Shown in pieces: positions 7,585 through 16,417 of a stretch of 38,931 bases of DNA. Source of the DNA: Candidatus Hodarchaeota archaeon (lineage in GTDB: Archaea > Asgardarchaeota > Heimdallarchaeia > Hodarchaeales > Hodarchaeaceae). How positions within the stretch are numbered: position 1 is the first letter of the stretch; every line of letters begins with the position of its first letter. The DNA is taken from assembly GCA_016839785.1 (NCBI GenBank), contig JAEOTQ010000025.1, positions 1 to 38,931 on the forward strand, written 5' to 3'. A program made the translations under genes and the position numbers. The notes under the pieces were generated by a model that was given only the letters and a program-made list of their open reading frames with translations, did no database searches and had not been told where the DNA came from.

Positions 7585-9747
7585 TTAATATTGAGAGAAA
7601 ATTTCTAAAATTTCTTTAATTGGGATTTTCTCTCCTTTCAATTTTATTGAATGATGATATTTTGTGTAATACTTTAGCCCAATACCCATTTTAAGTACAA
7701 AACGGTCAATTTCAGAAAGATTCACGATAGTTTCATTAAGAATATTCAATTTCTCGGTAATTTCATCTTCAGCTTCGACTTGTACTTGATCCCATTCTTT
7801 ATGTAAACCCTCATCTAATTGTTTTCGACACACGAAGATTACATCTATTCCAATGCTATTGGTTCCCCGTATCTGAGTACTTGTTTTCATCTCTGAATGG
7901 ACTGGATAGATGCTTTTAATGATGAATTTTTGATTTATTAGGGAATTTATCAATATAAGCCAAGCATCTAATTCCTTATGATGGAACGTAAAGATAAATA
8001 ACCCATCATCTTTCAATACCCTTGAAATCTCTTCAAAAGCAGCGGAAAGGCCCTCTTGATATTGTACGTCAGATTTTCCTCTCTTTATATTTTTTACAAT
8101 TTCAGTATCTTTTGGTGAATAGTCTGGTACGAACCAGGGATAAGTGTCTTTTAGCCCTAATCTTAACCAGACATAATAAAAGTCTGCTAGTTCAGCATAT
8201 TGTACATTATCGTAATATGGAGGATCGGTAACCACGAGATCAATAGAGTTTCTAGGAAGGGGAATTTTTGAAGATGAATGGCAGTATAGATGAACCAAGT
8301 TGGAATTAGTAATGTTTTCCTGAGTATTCATTAGGTTTGAATCAAATCGCACTTCTCCAACGATGGGTTCATTCATCTGTTTTCGGGCCGGTTTGCCTGT
8401 AGAATCAATGTAGATCTCGTAGGGAGCTTTAGAATACATTTTTACTTTTATTGTTTTCTTAAAAAAATTCTTGAACGTCCCTGTACCAAATCGCGCTCCC
8501 CAGGGATTATTTTCGCATGGATTCAAGGTGGCAGGATATGCATGCTTTCTGAATAAATTATAGATATAATGGTTTTTTCGATGGTATTCACAAAGCAAAT
8601 TATTATATTCTAAAGCTGTAGAAAATGTTACAAGCAGGAATTCTCTAATATTTTGATCTACAATATCCAGAATAGCAGACAAAAGTTTACCCAAAGATAA
8701 AAGTTGACGTTTATTATACATATCAGTAAAATAGGATATCTTATGGTTTAACAATTCTTGAGTCTTTGCTCCAGGGGGTATTTGTTGATTTGGTAAGGGT
8801 AAAGAATGGCCTAATGAGTCAAACTCTAACTCTGCCTCTTTAAAAAGTTTAATATCTGTTTCGTCTGCTGTTTTAAAACCTCTCAATTCACATTGTGGAC
8901 AGTAGAATTCAATAGCATATAGTTTCTCTGAAGGTTTTCCTTGCCTTTTATTTACATTTACGATACGTTCTGTATGCTCACAAGAAGGACAAAAAAACCG
9001 TCCCCTTTTAACAAAAAAGGCTGAGGACTCAAAACTCTTAGAACACTTCGGGCATGAAGAAGAAGAATTTCTATCAGTCAGGAAAAGATGGTTACAATCA
9101 GGACAGATAACGTAGTGTGTAGAATCATCCTTCCTATTATATGCAAAAAGAAAACTACGAAATAAGGGGATAGTTTCCTGGCATTTTATACATTTAATTT
9201 CTTTGATCCAGAAATAGTACATTACTTCAGCATTGTTCGAACAATACGAACACAAGGTTTTATAGTAACGTTGGATATCCGACTTGACTTTTTTGGAGAT
9301 GTTTTCGAATTCAATTTGGAGTTCACTCAAATCTACGTCTTCGACCTCCTTTTTAACAGTAAACCATGCCACGGGATTTAAATCTCCTCCAACAACTTTT
9401 GAATAGCCTAATCTTAACGCTTCGATAATTGTTGTTCCTCCTCCCATAAATGGATCTAAAATTGACTTATTTGCGAAAGAATGCTCTTCTAAGTACAAAT
9501 CCCAGAATGTCTTTTCGCCAGATTTAACCTTGTGAGGTATCGGTTCAATACTTGCGTAAATCAGAATAGAACGAAAAACTGACCCCAATCTACGAGCAAA
9601 CCATTTGTGAAGAGTTAATATCGGACGATAGTACCTTTTGGCATTGCTTTCACGATTCGCAATTTCACTTACTTGAGAGAATGGAAAATTTCTTTCGATC
9701 TCTTTCTCAAAACTCAAGTTTTGGGTACTTGGTGGTGATTTACACAT
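7585..9747 (-). CDS. Zn-ribbon adenine-type DNA methylase (COG1743/DUF1156-like), copy 1
   Basis: This is an AdoMet-dependent amino-methyltransferase of the adenine-specific, Zn-ribbon type. Residues ~39-60 carry the DUF1156 signature (YYRPILTLHKWFARRLGSVF). Motif I is ILDPFMGGGTT (96-106), followed by GGDLNPVAWFT (120-130). Catalytic motif IV is TDPPYYDNVQYAEL (DPPY at 508-511). Between them are six CxxC pairs at 166, 186, 215, 232, 253 and 283, enough for three zinc ribbons. This is consistent with N6-adenine methylation of DNA, but the target is unknown. No restriction nuclease is adjacent. The ATG at 9747 overlaps the thymidine kinase 3' end by 34 bp. A TTG at 9717, overlapping the TK stop as TTGA, is an alternative favoured by alignment with the second copy (LSFEKE against MPLEKD). 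Confidence 0.88.
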   Translation of the reverse strand: MCKSPPSTQNLSFEKEIERNFPFSQVSEIANRESNAKRYYRPILTLHKWFARRLGSVFRSILIYASIEPIPHKVKSGEKTFWDLYLEEHSFANKSILDPFMGGGTTIIEALRLGYSKVVGGDLNPVAWFTVKKEVEDVDLSELQIEFENISKKVKSDIQRYYKTLCSYCSNNAEVMYYFWIKEIKCIKCQETIPLFRSFLFAYNRKDDSTHYVICPDCNHLFLTDRNSSSSCPKCSKSFESSAFFVKRGRFFCPSCEHTERIVNVNKRQGKPSEKLYAIEFYCPQCELRGFKTADETDIKLFKEAELEFDSLGHSLPLPNQQIPPGAKTQELLNHKISYFTDMYNKRQLLSLGKLLSAILDIVDQNIREFLLVTFSTALEYNNLLCEYHRKNHYIYNLFRKHAYPATLNPCENNPWGARFGTGTFKNFFKKTIKVKMYSKAPYEIYIDSTGKPARKQMNEPIVGEVRFDSNLMNTQENITNSNLVHLYCHSSSKIPLPRNSIDLVVTDPPYYDNVQYAELADFYYVWLRLGLKDTYPWFVPDYSPKDTEIVKNIKRGKSDVQYQEGLSAAFEEISRVLKDDGLFIFTFHHKELDAWLILINSLINQKFIIKSIYPVHSEMKTSTQIRGTNSIGIDVIFVCRKQLDEGLHKEWDQVQVEAEDEITEKLNILNETIVNLSEIDRFVLKMGIGLKYYTKYHHSIKLKGEKIPIKEILEIFSQY

Positions 9748-10313
9748 CTTGGTTCATAAGTTTCTGATAGTCCTGAATTTTCTATTAAGACTAACGGACT
9801 ATTGTAAGGACTTGGTTGTCCATCTATTAGTCGTTGTGTGAGAACAGCATAATGGTTACAATTAGGGTACTCACATATCGCGGTTAGACGTGTCACACGA
9901 TGTGCTCTTCCCACTAACGAGGGCATTGGTCCAAATGGTTCACCCCTGAAACTCAATAATAAGCCACAAACAATAACATGATATTCTTTCTGGATTAACT
10001 GTTCAATTACCTCAACTAAATTGTCTGTGAAAAACTGTGCTTCATCTACTCCGACAAATTTGCATTCTAAATTTTCTAAATATGATAATATTTCTTCAGG
10101 ATGTTTTTCATCGATTATTATTGCTTCTAGCTGCATATCACTACCTCTCGAAGCAATTCCAGGCTCACGAGTATTAACTGCAGGTTTAAAAACAACCCCT
10201 TTAATATCAGAGTAACGCAGTTCGTTAAACATACGAATTAAGAATTCACTTTTTCCTGATTTCATCGGTCCGAAGATAGCTTCAAGATATCCAGGTTTAT
10301 AGATTTCTGGCAC
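9714..10313 (-). CDS. tdk: Thymidine kinase, TK1 type
   Basis: This thymidine salvage enzyme phosphorylates deoxythymidine with ATP. The 199 residues fit the TK1/type II family: P-loop IFGPMKSGKS (~13-22), Walker B with the catalytic base VDEAQFF (Glu91), the substrate segment CGLLLSFRGEPFGPMP, and a structural zinc site with ligands probably at Cys147, Cys152, Cys190 and His193. The GTG start at 10313 is well supported by GGAGG nine bases upstream. It lies between two paralogous methylases on the same strand, and its 3' end overlaps the start of copy 1, so the two are likely co-translated. The function is confident; the reason for the methylase partnership is unknown. Confidence 0.94.
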   Translation of the reverse strand: MPEIYKPGYLEAIFGPMKSGKSEFLIRMFNELRYSDIKGVVFKPAVNTREPGIASRGSDMQLEAIIIDEKHPEEILSYLENLECKFVGVDEAQFFTDNLVEVIEQLIQKEYHVIVCGLLLSFRGEPFGPMPSLVGRAHRVTRLTAICEYPNCNHYAVLTQRLIDGQPSPYNSPLVLIENSGLSETYEPRCVNHHQVPKT

Positions 10314-10375
10314 TAGAGATTTCCTCCATTAGAAATTGACTTAGCATTTTATTTTTCTTTTCAGGGAGGTTATAA

Positions 10376-12460
10376 CTATTTCTTCATTCGAAATACTTCT
10401 CCTAAAGTTGTCTTTAGAGCATTTTCTGTCCCATAAAGAAGACGAAGTGATAATGAAGGCAGAATTTTTGCTAAAAATTTCTCCCACTCTCCATCTCTCC
10501 TTGTTCCTAGGTTATTTGAATAGGCTTGGATTTCTACATTGATTTCCTCCTCTAGTGATCCAGAAATGTTTTCTGCGGGATTAATCTCATCTTCCGTCGT
10601 TTTTCTTGCTACAAGAATAATATCGGTATTACTCCCCGTGACTGGTCTTGCTTGAAATTCGCTGATAACAGGATAAGCTTCTTTAAGCAAAAATTGACTT
10701 TCTTTTAGAGCGGTAAGTATTAAAATCCACGCATTGGTATTAGAATGATGAAAAGTAAATACTAGTGGTGAATTATCTTTTAATACACGATGACATTCTG
10801 TAAAGACTTTGATTAACTGAGAGACAAATTGATTCTTGTTTTTTTGTATTCCAATTTCCTCCTTATCCATGATAGTAGGAGATTCAAACCAAGGATAAGT
10901 CAATTTCAATACAACTCTCAACCATATATAGAAAAAATTCGCTAGCTCACTATACTGAATATAATCGAAGTATGGGGGATCAGTTAGTACTAAATCGATA
11001 GATTGATCAGGAATATTGTATTTCTTCAGGTTAATAGAGGAACCTGTAATTAACAGGGCATCAGGATTTTTACTTGTGACAAGCTGTTCGAAATTGTTCA
11101 CAATATTTGCATGGATGCGATCGCCAGGTACAGAAACCCGTGAAATTTGATTTTCTTTGATTTCAATCTCAAATGGAGCATCACAATATTCTTTAGCCTT
11201 AATAATCTTATCCAAGTAAGTAATAAATGTTCCATTACCTTTGTCTGTTCCCCAGACGTTATTCTCGACGTACTGCAATGGTACTAAAAATGATTGAAAA
11301 TTGAATATGTTTACAATTTGTTTCATTGTATAGTTATATGGACAAAGAACAGTGTGGAATTCCAAGCAGCTCGAAAAGGCACTCACGAAAAATTCCTTTA
11401 AATTTTGATCACTAATTGATAAAATGCATTCTAGCAGCAAGCTTAAACTCAATAATTGTCGAGAATTGAATAGATCTGCAAAATCTTGGAAACCATAATT
11501 AATTAGATTCTTTATATTCGGCCCCCTAATTGGCAGGTGTTCTCTTGGATATGGCAAACCTTCTTTCTGTTCTTCAAATAAACCCTGAACTGTGTTATAA
11601 TTTCTGATATCCTTATCTTCTATTTGTTTGTATCCGCGGTACTTGCATGTTTTACAGTAAAATTCGATAGCAATTTGTCTAGACGAGAATGATTTTAGAT
11701 TATCTTGAAGAATATCCACTAACCGAAATTCACTTTCGCACCTAGTACAGCTGAAGATTTTTTTTCTACAATTGCCTATTTTTGGAATAAACTTTGTATC
11801 ACAACTTGGACACACACTTGTAGAAGATAAATCCTCAGAAGAATAGAATAGCATGTCACAATCTGGACATATTACCATCGTTTCTGAACTCTTCCGTTGT
11901 TTCTTCCCTATGATGTAATATTTGAATAAATCCTGTTGCGATTGACAAGAAGGACATCGAATGGTACGAACCCAGAATGTATACATAATATCTGCTTGAT
12001 CGGATCCACATTCAGTGCATTTAGTTTGATAGAATTCGATTATTTGTTTTCCAACTTTGCTAAAAAACTTGGAAATGTGATCCTGAAATTTTGCTGTATC
12101 TAAGATATCTAGCTCCTTTTTTGTTGTGAACCAAGCAACAGGATTAAGATCGATCCCGACAGTTTTTACCCCTAGTCGATTAAGCTCAATTATGGTTGTT
12201 CCTCCTCCACAAAAGGGGTCTAATACAATTCTGTCCGAAAAATTATGGTTTTTGTAAAAGGCTCCTTTATCATCATCTGTAGAGCTAAACAAAGGAGCCT
12301 CTGAAAATTGAGCTATACCTACTGCTCGAAATGTGGAACCTGGCCTTCGTGCCCAAGATTTGTGAACTGAATATATTGGTCGATAAAACTGTCGTCTTTG
12401 TGATTCAACCTTTGCTATTTTTTGGATCTTAGCAATAGGAAAATCTTTTTCTAAAGGCAT
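10376..12460 (-). CDS. Zn-ribbon adenine-type DNA methylase (COG1743/DUF1156-like), copy 2
   Basis: This 694-residue paralogue has the same layout as copy 1: the DUF1156-like start YRPIYSVHKSWARRPGSTF (~26-44), motif I DPFCGGGTT (81-89), IDLNPVAWFT (103-112), six CxxC pairs at 148, 169, 198, 217, 238 and 269, and motif IV TDPPYFDYIQYSEL (DPPY at 494-497). The two copies share the spacing of every motif but differ widely in sequence, especially in the C-terminal 80 residues, so the duplication is old. An intact catalytic motif suggests an active N6-adenine methyltransferase. The ATG at 12460 has GGAG eight bases upstream. It is the first gene of the probable minus-strand block methylase-TK-methylase, with only 62 bp before the TK start. 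Confidence 0.88.
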   Translation of the reverse strand: MPLEKDFPIAKIQKIAKVESQRRQFYRPIYSVHKSWARRPGSTFRAVGIAQFSEAPLFSSTDDDKGAFYKNHNFSDRIVLDPFCGGGTTIIELNRLGVKTVGIDLNPVAWFTTKKELDILDTAKFQDHISKFFSKVGKQIIEFYQTKCTECGSDQADIMYTFWVRTIRCPSCQSQQDLFKYYIIGKKQRKSSETMVICPDCDMLFYSSEDLSSTSVCPSCDTKFIPKIGNCRKKIFSCTRCESEFRLVDILQDNLKSFSSRQIAIEFYCKTCKYRGYKQIEDKDIRNYNTVQGLFEEQKEGLPYPREHLPIRGPNIKNLINYGFQDFADLFNSRQLLSLSLLLECILSISDQNLKEFFVSAFSSCLEFHTVLCPYNYTMKQIVNIFNFQSFLVPLQYVENNVWGTDKGNGTFITYLDKIIKAKEYCDAPFEIEIKENQISRVSVPGDRIHANIVNNFEQLVTSKNPDALLITGSSINLKKYNIPDQSIDLVLTDPPYFDYIQYSELANFFYIWLRVVLKLTYPWFESPTIMDKEEIGIQKNKNQFVSQLIKVFTECHRVLKDNSPLVFTFHHSNTNAWILILTALKESQFLLKEAYPVISEFQARPVTGSNTDIILVARKTTEDEINPAENISGSLEEEINVEIQAYSNNLGTRRDGEWEKFLAKILPSLSLRLLYGTENALKTTLGEVFRMKK

Positions 12461-12555
12461 TAATACTTCTCCTGATTCTTACAATAGATTAGATTTAATT
12501 TAATTATATGAATGATGATATTCAATCCTTGATAATTTTGAATTTGGATGACACC

Positions 12556-12568
12556 TTAAAATATATAA
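12556..12568 (+). promoter_or_regulatory. TATA box for the double-GNAT gene
   Basis: TTAAAATATATAA lies about 65 bases before the GTG start at 12631, as expected for an archaeal promoter giving a leader of roughly 40-50 bases. GGTG at 12617-12620 would be the ribosome site. This is assigned by eye from sequence alone. Confidence 0.45.
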
Positions 12569-12630
12569 CGAGGAAAAACTATACTTAATCTGATGATTCC
12601 GTAATATAAATTAATTGGTGTTTTTTCGTA

Positions 12631-13503
12631 GTGAACTCTCTTATCAGATCCGTAAAAAAAGAAGATTTACCTTCTCTTGAACATTTATACATTCAATGCA
12701 TGGGAAATTTTGAATATGCATTCTATAAGAGAAATTTTTATTCTTTTATCACTTCAAATAGTGATTTAATTAGAGTATCAGAGGAACCATCAGGGAATTT
12801 ATCAGGATTTGTTATAGGGTATATAGTTAACCCTCAAAAAGCCAGAATTCAAGCATTATTCGTGTCTAGTGATTATCGTAATCGAGGGATAGGAACTAAT
12901 CTTCTTAGATCAGTAGAAAGTCATATGATTACTAAATATCCAAATCTTAGCTTTTTATCAGTACGAATTCCAGAGGAATTCTATAATTCCCAATCATTTT
13001 TCCTAAATCGTAACTTCTCATCTATAGCAAAAATCAATGGATATGTAAAAAATAACCTAGATTTCCCTTTTTCTGTCAATAGAGAAGTATCTGTTCGAAA
13101 AGCTAAGAAATCTGATTTGAAAGGAATTTTAGAGATTGAAAAAGCATGTTTTTCAAAATACTGGCAAATGAATGTTGAGAAGTTCAAGCAAATCATGAAA
13201 AATCCTTATGAGATTCTATTTGTCGCCATTAGGGACAAAAAAATTGTTGGCTACAACTTTAATGCCGTTTCTCGCAGTGATCAAAGTGGTAATTACATTA
13301 GAATAGCAACCCTTCCAAATCAACAGTATAAACGTGTCGCCACTACCCTTACAGCACAAGCCTTCAATTGGTTTAGATCAAAGTATGTGAATCGAGTGAT
13401 CCTGACTACTTTCGCTGATTCGTTCTCCCATAATGAAATGTACCGAAAATGGGGATTTAGGAAAAACGATCAAGAAATTATCATGGCTCGGAATTATGAC
13501 TGA
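12631..13503 (+). CDS. Double-GNAT acetyltransferase
   Basis: This 290-residue protein consists of two GNAT domains in tandem. The N-terminal domain (~1-140) has an intact acetyl-CoA loop in LFVSSDYRNRGIGTNLLRSV. The C-terminal domain (~150-288) begins REVSVRKAKKSDLKGILEIEKACF, but its corresponding loop (IATLPNQQYKRVATTLTAQAFNWF) lacks the Q/RxxGxG/A glycine pattern, so this half may no longer bind acetyl-CoA well. Tandem GNATs with one degenerate half are known in several acetyltransferase families. The substrate is unknown. The start is GTG, with GGTG 10 bases upstream. It is divergent from the methylase-TK block and convergent with the phosphatase gene. Confidence 0.85.
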   Translation: MNSLIRSVKKEDLPSLEHLYIQCMGNFEYAFYKRNFYSFITSNSDLIRVSEEPSGNLSGFVIGYIVNPQKARIQALFVSSDYRNRGIGTNLLRSVESHMITKYPNLSFLSVRIPEEFYNSQSFFLNRNFSSIAKINGYVKNNLDFPFSVNREVSVRKAKKSDLKGILEIEKACFSKYWQMNVEKFKQIMKNPYEILFVAIRDKKIVGYNFNAVSRSDQSGNYIRIATLPNQQYKRVATTLTAQAFNWFRSKYVNRVILTTFADSFSHNEMYRKWGFRKNDQEIIMARNYD

Positions 13504-13517
13504 ATTTGAAATTGCCA

Positions 13518-14141
13518 TTATTTCCTCAACGTGCACCTGATTGAGTTCACGATATTCTCAGACTCAAGAATTTCTATACTAATGTAATCTGTAGTGTTTA
13601 TTAGAAAGAATTTTCGAAATTTCTGACTTAAATTTGAAACCAGAAACGGAAATGAACTCATAATTACTCCACCGTGGCAAACAACAATAATTTCTACATT
13701 TGGATTATCTGAATATCTCTGTTTTACATCAATTAGGAAATTTTTTATTCGTTTGCTTATCTGAGATAGAGACTCTCCCCCTGGAAGGGATGCATCTAAG
13801 TTACCATTTTCAAACCATTCATTCCAAAGATCCATAAATTTGGTCCAGCTTTTCGAGTCACTTTTACCTTCTAAATCTCCTACACTAAACTCGATAAGTC
13901 GGGAATCAATTTCATATTTAACTCCAATTTTTTCTTCCAATATCTTTGCTGTATCCACGGCCCGTTTAAGAGGACTACAAATAATTTTATCGATGTTTGA
14001 ATAAGAAAGTTCCAAAATTTTAACTAATGATTTGACTTGCATTGTTCCTCTATCTGTAAGTCCATGTTTGTATCCTGTATTGGAAAATATGTTCAGGACA
14101 TTCGCTTCGCTTTCTCCATGTCGGACAAATATTATTTCCAG
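13518..14141 (-). CDS. Histidine phosphatase (phosphoglycerate mutase-like), CTG start
   Basis: This is a cofactor-independent-of-metal histidine phosphatase. The first ATG (14042) would leave out the catalytic motif, but the same frame continues upstream and encodes MEIIFVRHGESEANV, with the phospho-accepting RHG, followed by LTDRGT. The extended frame reaches a CTG at 14139-14141 that sits 7 bases after GAGGTGA (14149-14155 on this strand), a strong ribosome site, and no ATG, GTG or TTG is available before an upstream stop. From CTG the protein has 207 residues, normal for the family. Other motifs are CSPLKRAVDTAKIL, the Glu in LPGGESL, and the second catalytic His in VVCHGGVI. The substrate (sugar phosphate or other) is unknown. 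Confidence 0.85.
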   Translation of the reverse strand: MEIIFVRHGESEANVLNIFSNTGYKHGLTDRGTMQVKSLVKILELSYSNIDKIICSPLKRAVDTAKILEEKIGVKYEIDSRLIEFSVGDLEGKSDSKSWTKFMDLWNEWFENGNLDASLPGGESLSQISKRIKNFLIDVKQRYSDNPNVEIIVVCHGGVIMSSFPFLVSNLSQKFRKFFLINTTDYISIEILESENIVNSIRCTLRK

Positions 14142-14247
14142 TTCTAAGTCACCTCTTTATAACAAGGGATGGCCAAATTTCCCCAGATTATATCTAAAGC
14201 AAGTGATTGATGAAACTAGGAACATCTTATCAAACCAACTAGTAATG

Positions 14248-15636
14248 TTACAGGCCTTTAGTTAAAGAATATGACGCCATCAAGTCCAGAATTTTTATAG
14301 CTGCATTAATATCATCAAATACGACACCACCCTCCGAGCGGATTTGAGAAGTCCATTGAGATTTTATGGCATCATCTCCCACTATATATGTGACAAGGGG
14401 TTTATTATACTTCTTCATATCTCGTACAACAGTTGGATCAAAAGTAATCGCAACTTGCATTGCTGCGACCATTAATAAAATCATATCAATTTCATCACTT
14501 TCAAACAGAATAGGAATTATTTGTCGCAGAGCTTCATCTAATCCATGAATCTCAAATGCAGGCCACGAATCGACTGGATTTTTTGGAGGCATCCAGTCTG
14601 GGAAGAGATTTTGGAGTTTATGAGTTGTTGATATGGATAATTCAGGGATTGTAATATTATATTTTGCAGCGATATCCGCCCCTATAACTCCTCCTGCACC
14701 AGTAATTGTAACGATTGCTAAACGTTTCCCATTAGGTAAAGATAATTTGGGAAAAGCTTCTACAATATTAAAGAATTCCCCAAATTCGGTTGCTTGTATT
14801 ATTTTTGATAGTTTCAGAAGATCTGAAAGCAATTGAGGAGATCCATGGGCATTACTAGAGGTGTGACTTAATACAGCTGATCTTCCTACTTCTGATTGTC
14901 CACCTAGTAAGCATATAAGCGGTCTAGTTCGTGTAAACTTTTTTGCTAGTTTTAGGTACTTTCTAGGCCGTTTTAATCCCTCAAGATAGAAGGCTGCGAC
15001 TTTAGTTGTCTCATCCTCCAAGAAGTTTTGGAGTAAATCACACTCATCAATGTCAATTCTATTTCCAATAGATGCTGCTTTTCTGATACCTGTGTAGCAT
15101 TCTGTGAATAATTGCAATATAACTGCCCTTGAAAAATATCCTGATTGTCCTACTATTGAAACCACCCCTTTACGTCTCATATCTGCGGTTATTGGTTCAA
15201 AAGTAGTAATTAATTCATCGGTTACTGTTCCCATGCAGTTTCCTCCCCAGATACGAATGTTAAACTGCTTTCCAAGGCATCTAATTTCTTCTTGAATGGT
15301 CTTTCCTTCCTTACCAATTTCTGCAAATCCAGCGCTTTCAATTATTATTCCTTTCACACCTTTTTGGTAACAGGCCTGGAGAAGAGAGGGAATAGTTCTG
15401 GGGGTGACAAATAATATTGCTAAATCAATGTTTCCAGGAATTTCGGTTAGGGAATGATAAACCTTCAATCCCATTATTTCCTTCGCCCTCGGATTAATAG
15501 GAAAAATTTTTTCTGTATTGGGAAATGTCCATAAAACATTTTTTAAGATCCCGTAGCCCGCTTTTGTACTATTTCGACTAACACCGATGATAGCTATCGA
15601 TTCAGGATTAAAAAAGCATGATAGATCAGGCTGCAT
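14248..15636 (-). CDS. ADP-forming acyl-CoA synthetase, alpha subunit type
   Basis: This is the CoA-binding and ligase part of an acetate/acyl-CoA ligase (ADP-forming), the archaeal enzyme that makes ATP from acyl-CoA, ADP and phosphate. Order of features: Rossmann CoA-binding domain (FFNPESIAIIGVSRNSTKAGYG ~8-29; FPINPRAKEIMGLKVYHSL), a flavodoxin-like domain with WGGNCMGTVTDE (~130-141) and IVGQSGYFSRA (~161-171), and the phosphohistidine loop GRSAVLSHTSSNAHG with His258. The 462 residues match stand-alone alpha subunits. The beta (ATP-grasp) subunit is not adjacent, so it must be encoded elsewhere. The start is the ATG at 15636. GNCMG and GQSGY vary from the usual GPNCLG and SQSGA, so the acyl specificity may differ. 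Confidence 0.85.
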   Translation of the reverse strand: MQPDLSCFFNPESIAIIGVSRNSTKAGYGILKNVLWTFPNTEKIFPINPRAKEIMGLKVYHSLTEIPGNIDLAILFVTPRTIPSLLQACYQKGVKGIIIESAGFAEIGKEGKTIQEEIRCLGKQFNIRIWGGNCMGTVTDELITTFEPITADMRRKGVVSIVGQSGYFSRAVILQLFTECYTGIRKAASIGNRIDIDECDLLQNFLEDETTKVAAFYLEGLKRPRKYLKLAKKFTRTRPLICLLGGQSEVGRSAVLSHTSSNAHGSPQLLSDLLKLSKIIQATEFGEFFNIVEAFPKLSLPNGKRLAIVTITGAGGVIGADIAAKYNITIPELSISTTHKLQNLFPDWMPPKNPVDSWPAFEIHGLDEALRQIIPILFESDEIDMILLMVAAMQVAITFDPTVVRDMKKYNKPLVTYIVGDDAIKSQWTSQIRSEGGVVFDDINAAIKILDLMASYSLTKGL

Positions 15637-15691
15637 AGATTTTCCTCTTCAATCAAATATGGGCCGTGTAAAATCCTTGGAATTATAAGAG

Positions 15692-15700
15692 TTTTATATA
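15692..15700 (+). promoter_or_regulatory. TATA box for the 15748 gene
   Basis: TTTTATATA lies about 50 bases before the ATG at 15748. It would give a short leader of about 20-25 bases, with GAGATG close to the start codon. This is assigned by eye. Confidence 0.45.
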
Positions 15701-15747
15701 CAAGCTAATATTATTCATAATTGGAAAATATTCTGTTGAGATGAATA

Positions 15748-16332
15748 ATGGCTCAGCGTAAAGATCAATCTATTAAAGACGGGATTTTTCATCCTTCATA
15801 TGACAAATTAGTGATATTTAAATGTGAAGTGAAAAACACTAAAGGATTTCTAAGAGATATTTCACTATCGACTGCTATTGTTGGATTATTTTCATTTCTT
15901 CTACTTGAATGGTTTGCAGTGATAATTGTACCAATGAGTTGGCCATTTCTTGTCCAATATTCTCTTCCTAAACATTATCAAACCATTCAATTCAACAAGC
16001 ATTCCATCTTTTTTGGTTCAGGATCGTTAAAAAGCCTTCTACTGTCAAAATCATTATACACCAATAATAAATTTCAGTATAGCGATATTTTTCACATTCG
16101 ATTCAATAAATGGGAAAAAAAGAAGCGAGGAGGAGTGAAAGATCAATTTGGGAAGATTGAAATCCAAATTAATCATCAAATACCAACTTTTCATTTTCTT
16201 ATTACTAGTGAGGATCTAGCGAAAATTGTCAAGATTTTCGATACTTTTCGTTTCCACTCCAAAGTGATAAGAAAACGCTCACGTGGAGAACTTATGTTAG
16301 TTTTCCCATTATCTCCTCGGTATAGTACCTAA
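15748..16332 (+). CDS. Hypothetical membrane-associated protein
   Basis: I do not recognise this 194-residue protein. A hydrophobic stretch at ~41-69 (STAIVGLFSFLLLEWFAVIIVPMSWPFLV) probably forms one long or two short membrane segments. After it comes a strand-rich soluble part with a basic patch (RFNKWEKKKRGGVKD) and a segment (FGKIEIQINHQIPTFHFLITSEDLAKIVKIFDTF) that resembles the PH-like domains of bacterial and archaeal membrane proteins. That resemblance is only a suggestion. It has its own TATA box and is followed by a T-run, so it is likely a single-gene transcript. Confidence 0.6.
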   Translation: MAQRKDQSIKDGIFHPSYDKLVIFKCEVKNTKGFLRDISLSTAIVGLFSFLLLEWFAVIIVPMSWPFLVQYSLPKHYQTIQFNKHSIFFGSGSLKSLLLSKSLYTNNKFQYSDIFHIRFNKWEKKKRGGVKDQFGKIEIQINHQIPTFHFLITSEDLAKIVKIFDTFRFHSKVIRKRSRGELMLVFPLSPRYST

Positions 16333-16343
16333 AACCTATCCTA

Positions 16344-16350
16344 TTTTTTT
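16344..16350 (+). terminator. Oligo-T terminator after the 15748 gene
   Basis: A run of seven T lies 12 bases past the TAA stop, without a strong hairpin, as in many archaeal terminators. Confidence 0.5.
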
Positions 16351-16380
16351 CCTGAAGAGTTCTTATTATTGCTCAAACCT

Positions 16381-16387
16381 TTATAAT
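16381..16387 (+). promoter_or_regulatory. TATA box for the subtilisin gene, possibly near-leaderless
   Basis: AAACCTTTATAAT places TTTATAA about 34 bases before the ATG at 16418, which would leave a leader of only about 5-10 bases. No Shine-Dalgarno sequence is seen before this ATG, consistent with near-leaderless translation. This is an inference from spacing. Confidence 0.45.
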
Positions 16388-16417
16388 TGTACTTTAATGC
16401 TTTTACTCTAGATTCTG

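Noticed and set aside
7585..12460. Known defence system (BREX, DISARM or DUF499/DUF1156 type)
   Set aside because: None of the required ATPase, helicase, phospholipase D or nuclease partners is present nearby.
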